Assembly (NCBI RefSeq): GCF_024281035.1
Contig: NZ_JAMXLH010000020.1
Location: 124,001 to 188,000 of the forward strand
DNA: 64,000 bases
Reading direction: 5' to 3'
Source: Paraburkholderia sp.
GTDB lineage: Bacteria > Pseudomonadota > Gammaproteobacteria > Burkholderiales > Burkholderiaceae
Shown: piece by piece, positions 40,694-50,160 of the stretch
Layout of the letters: the number at the start of each line of letters is the position of its first letter
How positions within the stretch are numbered: the stretch's first letter is position 1
Position numbers and translations under genes: made by a program
The notes under the pieces: model-generated
Database searches by the model: none
What the model was told of the DNA's origin: nothing
Seen by the model: the letters and a program-made list of their open reading frames with translations, nothing else

Positions 40694-40748
40694 GGTTGAT
40701 TTGCGGTTGATGCGCGGTTGATTTGCGGTTGATTTGTGGTTGATTCGC
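40694..40748 (+). repeat. 11-base repeat x5 directly after the dps stop codon
   Basis: Five units of ggttgatttgc or one- to two-base variants begin two bases after the TAA. Each holds a TGA (40697, 40708, 40719, 40730, 40741), giving stops in all frames. Confidence 0.92.
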
Positions 40749-40775
40749 AGCGCGGTGCGCCGCGAAACGATGCTT

Positions 40776-40813
40776 AAAGGGCCTGCCGGAACCTCCGGCG
40801 GGCCTTTGTTTTT
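40776..40813 (+). terminator. Rho-independent terminator of dps
   Basis: AAAGGGCCTGCCGG and CCGGCGGGCCTTT arms with a five-base loop, followed by a T-rich stretch. Confidence 0.88.
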
Positions 40814-40934
40814 GCGGTGTGCGCCGATGTTCTGCCCAGCGCGCCCTTGTTCACGTCGCGGCGGCATGAAGGCCGGGCGGTGGGCGGCGTGCGCGCTGGC
40901 CTACAATAGCGGCATTGTTTTTCCCACACCGATC

Positions 40935-41801
40935 ATGTTCGCCCGACTCCCGCTGTATCTGCGGCTCGTCCGCATGGACAAGCCGATCGGCAGCCTGCTG
41001 CTGCTCTGGCCGACGCTCAACGCGCTGTGGATTGCCTCGAATGGCCGTCCGTCGCTGTCGCTGCTCGTGATTTTCACGGTTGGCACCGTGCTCATGCGCT
41101 CGGCGGGCTGCGCGATCAACGACTACGCGGACCGCGACTTCGACCGTTACGTGAAGCGCACCGCCGAGCGGCCCATCACGTCGGGCCGTATCCGCGCATG
41201 GGAGGCGGTGGCGATTGCGGCAGGGCTCGCGCTCGTCTCGTTTCTCCTGATCCTGCCGCTCAACACGCTCACGAAGCAGCTTTCGGTGGTCGCACTTTTC
41301 GTTGCGGGCTCGTATCCGTTCACGAAGCGATTCTTCGCGATTCCGCAGGCGTATCTGGGCATCGCGTTCGGGTTCGGCGTTCCGATGGCTTTCGCCGCCG
41401 TGCAGGATCATGTGCCGCTGCTTGGCTGGATCATGCTGGCCGCGAACGTATGCTGGTCCGTCGCCTACGACACCGAATACGCCATGGTCGATCGCGACGA
41501 CGACATCAAGATCGGCATCCGTACCTCCGCGTTGACGTTCGGCCGCTTCGACGTGCTCGCCATCATGCTGTGCTATGCGGCGACGCTCGGAATTTACGTC
41601 TGGGTGGGCATCGCGCTCGGCCTCGGGCTGCTTTACTGGATCGGCTGGGCGGCTGCGGCAGGCTGCGCGGTCTATCACTACACACTCATCAAAGACCGCG
41701 AGCGGATGCCGTGCTTCGCCGCCTTTCGCCATAACAACTGGCTGGGCGGAGTGCTGTTCGCGGGCATCGCCGCGCATTACGCGTTCGCGGCGGCAATGTA
41801 A
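40935..41801 (+). CDS. ubiA: 4-hydroxybenzoate octaprenyltransferase
   Basis: 288 residues, about eight helices. The first aspartate motif NDYADRDFD is at 62-70 and the second lies in [12 protein letters not shown]. UbiA joins 4-hydroxybenzoate to the octaprenyl chain in ubiquinone synthesis. The start is chosen at [19 protein letters not shown], the conserved N terminus. It stands alone between the dps terminator and the convergent proC. Confidence 0.97.
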   Translation: MFARLPLYLRLVRMDKPIGSLLLLWPTLNALWIASNGRPSLSLLVIFTVGTVLMRSAGCAINDYADRDFDRYVKRTAERPITSGRIRAWEAVAIAAGLALVSFLLILPLNTLTKQLSVVALFVAGSYPFTKRFFAIPQAYLGIAFGFGVPMAFAAVQDHVPLLGWIMLAANVCWSVAYDTEYAMVDRDDDIKIGIRTSALTFGRFDVLAIMLCYAATLGIYVWVGIALGLGLLYWIGWAAAAGCAVYHYTLIKDRERMPCFAAFRHNNWLGGVLFAGIAAHYAFAAAM

Positions 41802-42015
41802 CGGTGCTGGCGGGCGCCGGAGCGCGGCCCGCTACGCCCGTGCGATTCCCTCGGTGAAAGCGGACGCGGTCGCGAAATGTGCGTGACCCGCGTGACGTGG
41901 TGCGCACGCGGGAACGCGCGGCGCTTCACGCTGTGTCGGCGGTAACACGTCGCACGACATCGGCCACGCAGCCGGTGCAAAACCGGCGCAAAACCGGCGC
42001 GCGCCTTCCGGCTCA

Positions 42016-42831
42016 CTACTGCTTGCCGAACTCTTCGCCCATTTCCTTCGCACGCGCATCGGCGGCCAGGGCGCCGCGCACGATCGCATCCTTCACGCCC
42101 GAACCTGCAAACGATGTAAGTGCCGCCGCCGTTGTTCCGCCCTTCGACGTCACGCGCTCGCGCAGCACCGCGGGCGAGTCGTTCGATTGCAGCGCGAGTT
42201 GCGCCGCACCCGTGAAGGTAGCGACAGCGAGCGCGCGGCTTTGCTGCTCGTCCATGCCGAGCTGGCGTGCCGCCTCTTCCAGCGCTTCGATGAAATAGAA
42301 CACGTAGGCCGGGCCGCTGCCCGAAATCGCGGTGACGGCGTCGATCTTCGCTTCGTCGTCGAACCAGACTGTCTGGCCGACTGCGCCGAGCGCGTCGGAG
42401 GCGAGCTGCCGGCCCGCCGCATCGACACCGGCGCTCGCGACGAGCCCCGTTGCGCCCATGCCGATCAGCGCGGGCGTGTTGGGCATCGTGCGGACGACGC
42501 GCGCGTGGCCGTTGAGCCAGCGCGACAGATCCGCGATCCGGATGCCGGCCATGATGCTGATGACGATCTGATGCGGCGCGAGATGCGGCGCGAGCCCTTC
42601 GGCGACGGCCTTGGCAACCTGCGGTTTGACCGCGAGCAGCACGGCGTCGTACTGCGCGAGTGCCGCGTCCGCGCTCGCGCCGGTGCGCACGCCGAATTTC
42701 TCGGTGGTGCGCTTGCGGGCGTCCTCGTTCGGATCGACAGCGTACAGATTGGCGGCGGGCACGCCTTTGCGGATCAGTCCGCCGATGAGTGCGGCGGCCA
42801 TGTTGCCGCCGCCGATGAATGCGATTTTCAT
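42016..42831 (-). CDS. proC: Pyrroline-5-carboxylate reductase
   Basis: 271 residues. MKIAFIGGGNMAAALIGGL is the NADPH-binding start, and ISGSGPAYVFYFIEAL with SKGGTTAAALTSF is the substrate-site block. It makes proline from pyrroline-5-carboxylate. It lies 34 bases downstream of yggS, the usual pairing. The stop is a tandem TAG-TGA; an 11-base repeat (accggcgcaaa type) lies about 12-40 bases further on. Confidence 0.97.
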   Translation of the reverse strand: MKIAFIGGGNMAAALIGGLIRKGVPAANLYAVDPNEDARKRTTEKFGVRTGASADAALAQYDAVLLAVKPQVAKAVAEGLAPHLAPHQIVISIMAGIRIADLSRWLNGHARVVRTMPNTPALIGMGATGLVASAGVDAAGRQLASDALGAVGQTVWFDDEAKIDAVTAISGSGPAYVFYFIEALEEAARQLGMDEQQSRALAVATFTGAAQLALQSNDSPAVLRERVTSKGGTTAAALTSFAGSGVKDAIVRGALAADARAKEMGEEFGKQ

Positions 42832-42852
42832 GGTGGGGGAGAGCGTGAGTGG

Positions 42853-42876
42853 ATCAGCGGGAATATCAGTGGGAAT
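42853..42876 (-). repeat. 12-base duplication across the yggS stop codon
   Basis: Units atcagcgggaat and atcagtgggaat (+ strand, 11 of 12 identical). Each holds a reverse-strand TGA in the same frame; the one at 42866-42868 is the real stop. Confidence 0.88.
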
Positions 42877-43564
42877 AATCGCGCGCGCCGAAGACCGCCG
42901 TACCGATTCGCACGATGGTCGCGCCTTCCAGCACGGCTGCTTCGAGGTCGGCGGACATGCCCATCGACAGCGTATCGAGCGCAAGACCGCTCGCGCGCAG
43001 CGCGTCGAACAACTCGCGCAGCACGCGGTGCGGCGCGCGCTGCGCCTCGAGGGTGGTTTCGGGTTCGGGAATCGACATCAGCCCGCGCAGCCGCAGATTG
43101 GGCAGCGCCGCGATTTCATGCGCGATCTGCGCCGCTTCCTGTGGCGCGACGCCGCTCTTGCTGGCTTCGCCGCTCACGTTGATCTGCAGGCACACGTTGA
43201 GCGGCGCCATGCTCGCGGGGCGCTGTTCCGAGAGACGCTGGGCGATCTTCAGGCGATCGACCGAATGCACCCAGTCGAAGCGTTCCGCAACGGGCCGCGT
43301 CTTGTTCGACTGCAGCGGCCCGATGAAATGCCACTCGAGGCTCGCCCGCAGATCGGCCAGCGCCTCGATTTTCTCGACGGACTCCTGCACGTAGTTCTCG
43401 CCGAACGCACGCTGCCCGGCAGCGTGTGCCGCGCGCACGTCCTGCGCGGGGAAGGTTTTGGAGACCGCGAGCAGCGCGACCGATTGCGGATCGCGGCCGG
43501 CGTTGCGGGCGGCCGCGGCAATGCGTTGCTGGACGGCTTCGAGGTTGTGGGCGAGATCGGTCAT
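42866..43564 (-). CDS. yggS: YggS/PLPBP family pyridoxal phosphate homeostasis protein
   Basis: 232 residues from [15 protein letters not shown]. The PLP lysine is in [32 protein letters not shown] and the SMGMS.DLE.A block are conserved. The protein binds PLP and affects amino- and keto-acid balance without a known catalytic activity. It is upstream of proC on the same strand. Confidence 0.95.
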   Translation of the reverse strand: MTDLAHNLEAVQQRIAAAARNAGRDPQSVALLAVSKTFPAQDVRAAHAAGQRAFGENYVQESVEKIEALADLRASLEWHFIGPLQSNKTRPVAERFDWVHSVDRLKIAQRLSEQRPASMAPLNVCLQINVSGEASKSGVAPQEAAQIAHEIAALPNLRLRGLMSIPEPETTLEAQRAPHRVLRELFDALRASGLALDTLSMGMSADLEAAVLEGATIVRIGTAVFGARDYSH

Positions 43565-43729
43565 GGGACTTGGAGCGAGCCGCACTGCATTGCAGGCGGC
43601 TGTTGAATCGAACCGGAATGAACGAGGGCAATTATACGGACTGCGCCGGACCCGAAACATAGGCCGAACGGCCAGCTATTCTTGCGCCCGGCGTTTCGTT
43701 ACGCTGGCTCGACGTTCAATCTTTCGCGC

Positions 43730-44959
43730 TCAGTTCGCCGCCAGCATATGTTCGATCAGCTCGATCCAGTGTGTCACCGGAATCGTCGTGCCGCTTTGCA
43801 GGTGCGCGATGCAGCCGATATTCGCCGAAACGATCAGTTGCGGCTCAAGCGCCTTGAGGCGCTCGATTTTCTGGTTGCGCAGCGTATAGGACAGGCGCGG
43901 CTGCGTGATCGAATACGTGCCGGCCGAGCCGCAGCACAGGTGGCTGTCGACGGGCAGACGCACGTCGAGGCCGAGTGCGCCCAGCACCTTTTCCACGCCG
44001 CCGCGCAATTGCTGTCCATGCTGGAGCGTACAGGGCGGGTGCCATGCGACGGTCTGGATGCCGCGCCGGCGCGTCGCCGCGACGAGCTGTTCTTCGAACG
44101 CAGGCAGGATTTCCGAAAGATCGCGCGTGAGCTCGACGATGCGGCGCGCGCGCCCGGCATAGGCCGGATCGTTGCGCAACAGGTGTGCGTATTCCTTCAC
44201 CGTCGCGCCGCAGCCCGAGGCGTTCATCACGATCGCCTCCACGCCTTGCTCCACATACGGCCACCAGGCGTCGATATTGGCGCGCGCGTCGTCGAGCGCG
44301 TCGTCGACGTAGCCCAGGTGCAGGCGGAAGGCGCCGCAACACCCGGCGTCGGGCGCCACGATCGTTTCGATGCCGAGCGCATCCAGCACACGCGCCGTGG
44401 CGATGTTGATGTTCGGCATCATCGAAGGCTGCACGCAGCCCGAGAGCATCAGCATCTTGCGTGCGTGCTTAGCGGTCGGCCAGGCGAGCGGGCGCTGGCG
44501 CACGGGCACCTTGTCGCGCAGGCGCCGAGGCAGAAGCGGGCGGACCTGCTGGCCGAGCCGCATTACGGGCGAAAACAGCGCGCGGCGCGGCAGGACGGTG
44601 GCGAGCACCCGGCGCAGCATGCGCTGGCGCAGCGGCCGCGCGACCTTCTCTTCGGCGTGCTTGCGACCGATCTCGACGAGCCGGCCGTACTGCACGCCGG
44701 ACGGGCAGGTGGTCTCGCAACTGCGGCAGGTCAGGCAGCGGTCGAGGTGTGTCAGCGTGCTCCTCGTCACGGGCGCGCCTTCCACCATCTGCTTGATCAG
44801 ATAGATGCGCCCGCGCGGGCCGTCGAGTTCGTCGCCGAGCAGATGATAGGTCGGGCAGGTCGCCGTGCAGAAGCCGCAATGCACGCACTTGCGCAGGATG
44901 GCGTCGGCTTCGTCGCCGTCGGCCGTGTTCCGGATGAAGTCCGCGAGGTTCGTCTGCAT
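43730..44959 (-). CDS. glcF: Glycolate oxidase iron-sulfur subunit
   Basis: 409 residues. Two [4Fe-4S] motifs are [12 protein letters not shown] (C25, C28, C31, C35) and [12 protein letters not shown] (C75, C78, C81, C85). The C-terminal cysteine-rich CCG domains are seen as [11 protein letters not shown] and LCCGSAGTY. It passes electrons from GlcD/GlcE towards quinone at the inner membrane. It starts 18 bases after glcE and ends the glc operon. Confidence 0.96.
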   Translation of the reverse strand: MQTNLADFIRNTADGDEADAILRKCVHCGFCTATCPTYHLLGDELDGPRGRIYLIKQMVEGAPVTRSTLTHLDRCLTCRSCETTCPSGVQYGRLVEIGRKHAEEKVARPLRQRMLRRVLATVLPRRALFSPVMRLGQQVRPLLPRRLRDKVPVRQRPLAWPTAKHARKMLMLSGCVQPSMMPNINIATARVLDALGIETIVAPDAGCCGAFRLHLGYVDDALDDARANIDAWWPYVEQGVEAIVMNASGCGATVKEYAHLLRNDPAYAGRARRIVELTRDLSEILPAFEEQLVAATRRRGIQTVAWHPPCTLQHGQQLRGGVEKVLGALGLDVRLPVDSHLCCGSAGTYSITQPRLSYTLRNQKIERLKALEPQLIVSANIGCIAHLQSGTTIPVTHWIELIEHMLAAN

Positions 44960-44977
44960 TGCGGCGTGTCGATGGGT

Positions 44978-46066
44978 TCAGAAATCGGAATACAGGCGGC
45001 CGCGATTGAAGATGCGGGCTGGATCGAATGCGGCCTTCAGGCCGCGATGGATCTTCATGACCGGCGCGGGCAGCGGGGTGAATACGCCCGCGCTGCGGTC
45101 GTAGTCGCGGCCGGTGCGGAACATCGTCGCGTGGCCGCCTGCCTGCTTGGCCGTGATGCGCACGGTTTGCGCGTCGGTTTCCGTGATCCACCAGCGTTGC
45201 GCGCCGCCCCATTCCATCAACTGGGTGCCGGGCAACTGCAGCGGTTCGGCGATCGAGGGCAGCGCAACGCGCCAGAGCGCCGCATTCGGCGCGATGGCCG
45301 AGAAGAACGGATCGGTCTGCTCGCGCAGGCCTGCCCAGAAGCGCTCGGCTTCCACCGCGTCCACGACCTCGCCGCCGAGTGTCGTGCGCGCGGCCTTCAC
45401 CGCGGCTTCCGCGCCCGCGAGCCTCACCGCGAGTGTGCGGTTGCGCCAGGCACTCGCCGTCATGGGCAGTGGGCGGCCGCCCCATTCGTTGAGCTTGCGA
45501 ACGGCGTCGCTGCCGCTCATTTCGAACTTGAGCGTCGTTTCGGCTTGCGGCGCGGGCAGCACTTTCACCGAGAGTTCGAGTATCAGCCCGAGCGTGCCGA
45601 GCGAACCCGCGAGCAGGCGCGACACGTCGTAGCCCGCCACGTTCTTCACGACCTGGCCGCCGAAGTGCAGCACGTCGCCGTGGCCGTTCATGATTACGGC
45701 GCCGAGCACGAAGTCGCGCACGGCGCCTGCGGCTACGCGGCGCGGTCCCGCGATGCCCGCCGCGATGCAGCCGCCGAAAGTGGCCTGCGCGCCGAAGTGC
45801 GGCGGCTCGAACGCGAGCATTTGATCGTGTGCGGCGAGCGCCGATTCGATTTCGGACAGCGGTGTGCCCGCGCGTGCGGTGATGACGAGTTCGGCCGGAT
45901 CGTAGGAAATGACGCCGCGATGCGCGCGCGTGTCGAGCACGTCGCCCTCGAGCGCCTGGCCATACCAGTCCTTCGTGCCGCCGCCGCGTATGCGCAGCGG
46001 GCGGCCATCGGCGGTCGCCGCGCGCACGCGCTCCGACCAGACGGCGACGATATCGTCCTCTTTCAT
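44978..46066 (-). CDS. glcE: Glycolate oxidase FAD-binding subunit GlcE
   Basis: 362 residues from MKEDDIVAVWSERV. The FAD-binding PCMH-type fold is shown by RIRGGGTKDWYG, the TLGGCIAAG-like FGGCIAAGIAGPRR, and GQVVKNVAGYDVSRLLAGSLGTLGLI. It is shorter than GlcD and lacks its C-terminal catalytic part, as is normal. A 171-base gap separates it from glcD; this gap holds a hairpin and a promoter-like pair. Confidence 0.95.
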   Translation of the reverse strand: MKEDDIVAVWSERVRAATADGRPLRIRGGGTKDWYGQALEGDVLDTRAHRGVISYDPAELVITARAGTPLSEIESALAAHDQMLAFEPPHFGAQATFGGCIAAGIAGPRRVAAGAVRDFVLGAVIMNGHGDVLHFGGQVVKNVAGYDVSRLLAGSLGTLGLILELSVKVLPAPQAETTLKFEMSGSDAVRKLNEWGGRPLPMTASAWRNRTLAVRLAGAEAAVKAARTTLGGEVVDAVEAERFWAGLREQTDPFFSAIAPNAALWRVALPSIAEPLQLPGTQLMEWGGAQRWWITETDAQTVRITAKQAGGHATMFRTGRDYDRSAGVFTPLPAPVMKIHRGLKAAFDPARIFNRGRLYSDF

Positions 46067-46112
46067 GACCTGAGTGTCGTTCTCGCTGACGTTTTCGTTG
46101 TGGTTCGTTCGA

Positions 46113-46140
46113 TTGTACTGACCGGACCCGTGCTGGCAAC
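46113..46140 (-). promoter_or_regulatory. Possible internal promoter for glcEF
   Basis: On the reverse strand TTGCCA (46140-46135), a 16-base spacer and TACAAT (46118-46113) lie 47 bases upstream of the glcE ATG. This gives four of six and five of six matches to sigma-70 boxes. Confidence 0.45.
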
Positions 46141-46192
46141 CCGGAGCGGACCCGTAGCTCCGGTTGTACCTGTTGAGCCGGGTGAGCCGGAT

Positions 46193-46228
46193 GCCCCGTC
46201 GCGCAGCGGTGGCCGTGCGCAACGGGGC
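46193..46228 (-). terminator. Hairpin between glcD and glcE
   Basis: Arms GCCCCGT / ACGGGGC, with an inner GCGCA / TGCGC pair, start ten bases past the glcD stop. It has no T run, so it may be partial termination or mRNA processing. Confidence 0.45.
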
Positions 46229-46237
46229 GCCAGATCG

Positions 46238-47731
46238 TCAGAAACGGGGCAGCTCGGGATGCGGCAGCAGGTTGCCGCGTACGCGCAGCTTGCCGTACTC
46301 GGCGCAGCGTGCGCGCGTCGGAATGCCCTTGTCGGGATTGAGCAGCCCGGCGGGATCGAATGCGTGTTTCACGGCGTGGAATGCCTCGCGCTCCTGCGGC
46401 GAGAATTGCACGCACATCGAATTGATTTTTTCGATGCCTACGCCATGCTCGCCCGTCACCGTACCGCCCAGCTCGACGCAGGTTTCGAGGATGTCCGCGC
46501 CGAACGCTTCGGCGCGGTGCCATTCGTCGAGGTCGTTACCGTTGAAGAGAATCAGCGGGTGCATGTTGCCGTCGCCCGCATGGAATACGTTGATGCAACG
46601 CAATCCGTATTGCGCCTCCATCTCGTGGATGCGCGCGAGCAGCGGCCCGATGCTGCGGCGTGGCACGGTGCCGTCCATGCAGTAGTAATCCGGCGAGATG
46701 CGGCCTGCCGCCGGGAACGCGTTCTTGCGGCCCGACCAGAAGCGCAGCCGCTCCTCCTCGGTGCGCGAGATCTGGATGCGCGTCGCGCCGTGCTGGCGCA
46801 GCACGGCTGTCGTGCGCGACACTTCGTCGGCGACCTCCTCGGGCGTGCCGTCCGACTCGCACAACAGGATCGCCGCCGCGTCGAGGTCGTACCCCGCGTT
46901 CACGAATTCTTCCACGGCGCGCGTGGCCGGTTTGTCCATCATCTCAAGACCGGCCGGAATGATGCCCGCCGCAATGATGGCCGCGACGGCCTCGCCGCCC
47001 GTCACCACATCGTCGAAGCTCGCCATGACGACCTGTGCGGTCTGCGCGCGAGGGATCAGCTTGACAGTCACTTCGGTGACGATCGCGAACATGCCTTCGC
47101 TGCCGATCATCACCGCAAGCAGGTCGAGCCCTGGCGCATCGGGCGCGAGCGAGCCGAACTCGATGATTTCGCCTTCCATCGTCACGGCGCGCACGCGCAT
47201 CACGTTATGCACGGTGAGGCCGTACTTCAGGCAATGGACGCCGCCCGAATTCTCGGCGACGTTGCCGCCGATCGTGCAGGCGATCTGCGACGACGGATCG
47301 GGTGCGTAGTAGAGCCCGTAAGGAGCGGCCGCTTCCGACACCGCAAGGTTGCGCACGCCGGGCTGAACCGTCGCGGTCCGCGCGTAAGGATCGACTTCGA
47401 GAATGCGCCGAAAGCGCGCGAGCGAGAGGACGATGCCATGGCGGATCGGCATTGCGCCGCCCGAAAGACCCGTGCCCGCGCCGCGCGGCACAACCGGCAC
47501 GTCGAGACGGCGGCAGATCTGCACGATGCGCTGCACCTGCGATTCCGTTTCCGGCAAGACGACCGCGAGCGGCAGGCGCCGGTAGGCGGCGAGGCCGTCG
47601 CACTCGTACGCGACCGTGTCCTCCTGCCGGTACAACAGGCAGTGCGCGGGCAGTACCGCCATCAAGGCCTGTACCACTTCACGCTGGCGCTGCGCGAGCA
47701 ATTCCGGCGACATTTCTGCCGGTTCGTCCAT
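46238..47731 (-). CDS. glcD: Glycolate oxidase subunit GlcD
   Basis: 497 residues from MDEPAEMSPELL with GGAGGAG upstream. FAD binding is marked by VPVVPRGAGTGLSGGAMP and CTIGGNVAENSGGVHCLKYG; the C-terminal FAD-oxidase domain by NVFHAGDGNMHPLILF and TGEHGVGIEK. It oxidises glycolate (and often D-lactate) to the 2-oxo acid. It is 72 bases downstream of a second FAD oxidase. Confidence 0.96.
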   Translation of the reverse strand: MDEPAEMSPELLAQRQREVVQALMAVLPAHCLLYRQEDTVAYECDGLAAYRRLPLAVVLPETESQVQRIVQICRRLDVPVVPRGAGTGLSGGAMPIRHGIVLSLARFRRILEVDPYARTATVQPGVRNLAVSEAAAPYGLYYAPDPSSQIACTIGGNVAENSGGVHCLKYGLTVHNVMRVRAVTMEGEIIEFGSLAPDAPGLDLLAVMIGSEGMFAIVTEVTVKLIPRAQTAQVVMASFDDVVTGGEAVAAIIAAGIIPAGLEMMDKPATRAVEEFVNAGYDLDAAAILLCESDGTPEEVADEVSRTTAVLRQHGATRIQISRTEEERLRFWSGRKNAFPAAGRISPDYYCMDGTVPRRSIGPLLARIHEMEAQYGLRCINVFHAGDGNMHPLILFNGNDLDEWHRAEAFGADILETCVELGGTVTGEHGVGIEKINSMCVQFSPQEREAFHAVKHAFDPAGLLNPDKGIPTRARCAEYGKLRVRGNLLPHPELPRF

Positions 47732-47803
47732 GTCTCCTCCCACTGGTCTGTCGTGCCGCTGGGCGGCGGGCCGTGGCTTTCGCTATTCGGACGGTCGGGC
47801 CTG

Positions 47804-49219
47804 TCAGGCCGTCCACGCAAATATTTTGCCCGGGTTCATCAAATTATGCGGATCGAGTGCGTGCTTGATCGCGCGCATCGTGTCGACGGCATCGGCGCCG
47901 TGTTCTTCCACGAGGAAGTCCATCTTGTGCAGCCCAACGCCGTGCTCGCCCGTGCAGGTGCCGTCCATGGCGAGCGCGCGCTCCACGATGCGGCGGTTCA
48001 GCCGCTCGGCTTCCTCGATCTCCTCGGGCTTGCCCGGGTCGAGCAGCATGGCCACGTGGAAGTTGCCGTCGCCCACATGGCCTACGATCGGGCAGAGCAG
48101 CGGCGACGTCTTCAGGTCGGCTTCCGTTTCGATCACGCATTCGGCGAGGCGCGAGATCGGCACACACACGTCGGTCGTCACGGCGCGGCAGCCGGGCCGC
48201 AATTGCAGCATCGCGAAGTAAGCATTGTGGCGGGCGTTCCACAGGCGGCTGCGCTCTTCGGGGCGGGTTGCCCATTCGAAGCCCTCGCCGCCGTTGTGCG
48301 CGGCGATCTCCTGCACCTGTTGCGCCTGTTCGTCGACGCTCGCGGCCGTGCCATGAAACTCGAAGAAAAGCGTAGGCGCTTCACGCAGCGTCAGATTCGA
48401 ATAGCGATTGATCGAGCGCACGGCGAGCGAATCGATGAACTCCACGCGCGCAATCGGCACGCCTGTCTGGATCGTCTCGATCACCGCGCGCACGGCATCG
48501 GCCATCGAATGAAACGTGCAGACGGCAGCCGATACCGCGTCCGGTTGCGGGTAGAGCCGCAAGGTGATTTCGGTGATGACGCCGAGCGTGCCTTCGGAGC
48601 CGACGAAAAGGCGCGTGAGGTCGTATCCCGCCGACGACTTGCGTGCGCGCGTGCCGGTCTTGATGACGCGGCCATCGGCGAGCACGGCAGTGAGGCCGAG
48701 CACGTTCTCGCGCATCGTGCCGTAGCGCACGGCGTTGGTGCCGGAGGCGCGCGTCGCGGACATGCCGCCGATGCTCGCATCCGCGCCGGGATCGATCGGG
48801 AAGAAGAGGCCGGTGTCGCGCAGCGCTTCGTTGAGCTGCTTGCGCGAGATGCCGGGTTCGACGGTCGCCGTGAGGTCTTCCGCGTTGATCGACAGTACGC
48901 GGTTCATTTCCGAGAGGTCGATCGACACGCCGCCCTCAACGGCCAGCAGGTGGCCTTCGAGCGACGATCCGCTGCCGTAGGGGATGATCGGCGCGCCATA
49001 CTGCGCGCACAGCTTGACTGCGGCCTGGACGTCTTCGGTGCTGCTCGCGAACACGACGGCATCGGGCAGTTGCGGGTCATAGCGCGACTCGTCGCGGCCA
49101 TGGTGGGCGCGCACGGCTTCGGAAGTGGAGAAGCGGTTGCCGAACGCTTCACGCAGCTTGTCGACGAGTTCGGCGGCGAACGGCCGGCGTGCGGCTACCG
49201 GCGGCGCAGGGTGATTCAC
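47804..49219 (-). CDS. FAD-linked oxidase, D-lactate / 2-hydroxyacid dehydrogenase type
   Basis: 471 residues from a GTG at 49219 preceded by AAGGAG. The PCMH FAD domain (PIIPYGSGSSLEGHLLA, SIGGMSATRASGTNAVRYG) and C-terminal FAD-oxidase domain (PIVGHVGDGNFHVAMLLD, TGEHGVGLHK) resemble D-lactate dehydrogenase (cytochrome/quinone) of the Dld2/LDHD type. It heads the glcDEF series and could use D-lactate or a related hydroxyacid with GlcEF or with quinone. The family is certain, the substrate is not. Confidence 0.9.
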   Translation of the reverse strand: MNHPAPPVAARRPFAAELVDKLREAFGNRFSTSEAVRAHHGRDESRYDPQLPDAVVFASSTEDVQAAVKLCAQYGAPIIPYGSGSSLEGHLLAVEGGVSIDLSEMNRVLSINAEDLTATVEPGISRKQLNEALRDTGLFFPIDPGADASIGGMSATRASGTNAVRYGTMRENVLGLTAVLADGRVIKTGTRARKSSAGYDLTRLFVGSEGTLGVITEITLRLYPQPDAVSAAVCTFHSMADAVRAVIETIQTGVPIARVEFIDSLAVRSINRYSNLTLREAPTLFFEFHGTAASVDEQAQQVQEIAAHNGGEGFEWATRPEERSRLWNARHNAYFAMLQLRPGCRAVTTDVCVPISRLAECVIETEADLKTSPLLCPIVGHVGDGNFHVAMLLDPGKPEEIEEAERLNRRIVERALAMDGTCTGEHGVGLHKMDFLVEEHGADAVDTMRAIKHALDPHNLMNPGKIFAWTA

Positions 49220-49310
49220 GCGGAGGTCTCCTTCGTGTGTAGACGTCGTTCTCTGCCCGGGCCATTCTACGCTGAACGATCGCGCCCGACCGTCGCCGCC
49301 GTGTGCGAAA

Positions 49311-49348
49311 CGCGGCGAAACGCGGCGAAACGCGGCGAAACCTATAAT
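49311..49348 (+). promoter_or_regulatory. Decamer repeats abutting a -10 box, adenosyltransferase promoter
   Basis: Three exact copies of cgcggcgaaa (49311-49340) end two bases before TATAAT at 49343-49348. The consensus -10 lies 49 bases upstream of the ATG. The repeats occupy the -35 and spacer region, where no standard TTGACA is seen. Confidence 0.7.
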
Positions 49349-49397
49349 GTCGGCCACGCGCAGCGGCGCGCTAAAACACGTTTCAGGAGGACCCATC

Positions 49398-49979
49398 ATG
49401 GGCAATCGGCTGAGCAAGATCGCGACGCGAACCGGCGACGACGGCACAACCGGGCTTGGCGACGGCAGTCGCGTGCGCAAGGACGACTTGCGCATCGCTG
49501 CGATCGGCGACATCGACGAACTCAATTCGCAGATCGGCGTGCTGCTCTGCGAGTCGCTGCCCGACGACGTGCGCGCGGCACTCACGGCGATCCAGCACGA
49601 TCTCTTCGACCTTGGCGGCGAACTTTGTATTCCCGGTCATACGCTCGTGACCGATGCGCATCTGGCGCGGCTCGATGGCTGGCTGGCCGACTACAACGCG
49701 GCGCTGCCGCCGCTCAAGGAATTCATCTTGCCGGGCGGCTCGCGCGCAGCGGCGCTCGCGCATGTGTGCCGAAGCGTGTGCCGGCGCGCCGAACGCGCCG
49801 TGGTCGCGCTCGGGGCGCAGGGTGCATCGGCGGGACAGAGTGCGCCCCTTGCCGATACGCCGCGCCGCTACGTGAACCGGCTTTCGGATCTGTTGTTCGT
49901 GCTCGCGCGTGTGCTCAATCGCGTGAACGGTGGAGACGACGTGTACTGGCACCACGACCGTGGCGCATCGGCGGGCTGA
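49398..49979 (+). CDS. Cob(I)alamin adenosyltransferase, PduO type
   Basis: 193 residues from MGNRLSKIATRTGDDGTTGL with AGGAGG upstream. The N-terminal ATP-binding motif TRTGDDGTTGL and the later RRAERAVVAL and YVNRLSDLLFVLAR are diagnostic of the PduO/MMAB family. It transfers adenosyl from ATP to cob(I)alamin, making coenzyme B12. It is divergent from the FAD oxidase. A 13-base duplication (agttgaaa core) follows the stop codon. Confidence 0.95.
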   Translation: MGNRLSKIATRTGDDGTTGLGDGSRVRKDDLRIAAIGDIDELNSQIGVLLCESLPDDVRAALTAIQHDLFDLGGELCIPGHTLVTDAHLARLDGWLADYNAALPPLKEFILPGGSRAAALAHVCRSVCRRAERAVVALGAQGASAGQSAPLADTPRRYVNRLSDLLFVLARVLNRVNGGDDVYWHHDRGASAG

Positions 49980-50120
49980 TGAGTTGAAATGCGCAGTTGA
50001 AACGCGGCGCCGAAGGCCAGCTCAGGCACCCCGATAAAAAGGGGTGAATCTCTTAGCATAGTCGGGGTCGGAGTGGATACGGGCATGTGCGGCAAAATGC
50101 CCTGATATTGAGCCATGTCA

Positions 50121-50143
50121 AAGAAGTATCCTATTCGCATCTT
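50121..50143 (+). promoter_or_regulatory. NsrR-like box before hmp
   Basis: The left part AAGAAGTAT and right part CGCATCTT lie within a 23-base window that agrees with 15 of 23 positions of the E. coli-type NsrR consensus (AAGATGCAT...ATGCATCTT). It ends 17 bases before the hmp ATG, as expected for nitric-oxide-relieved repression. Confidence 0.55.
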
Positions 50144-50160
50144 TCACGCGGAGAAACTGA

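Noticed and set aside
49220..49397. Cobalamin riboswitch before the adenosyltransferase gene
   Set aside because: The promoter -10 is only about 50 bases before the ATG, too short for the aptamer, and no B12-box-like sequence is seen.
43682..49987. A 2101-codon open frame on the + strand opposite the glc operon
   Set aside because: It is the antisense shadow of glcF, glcE, glcD and the FAD oxidase, whose frames carry clear motifs. Its composition is Arg/Ala/His-rich as expected from GC-rich antisense, and it has no domain.
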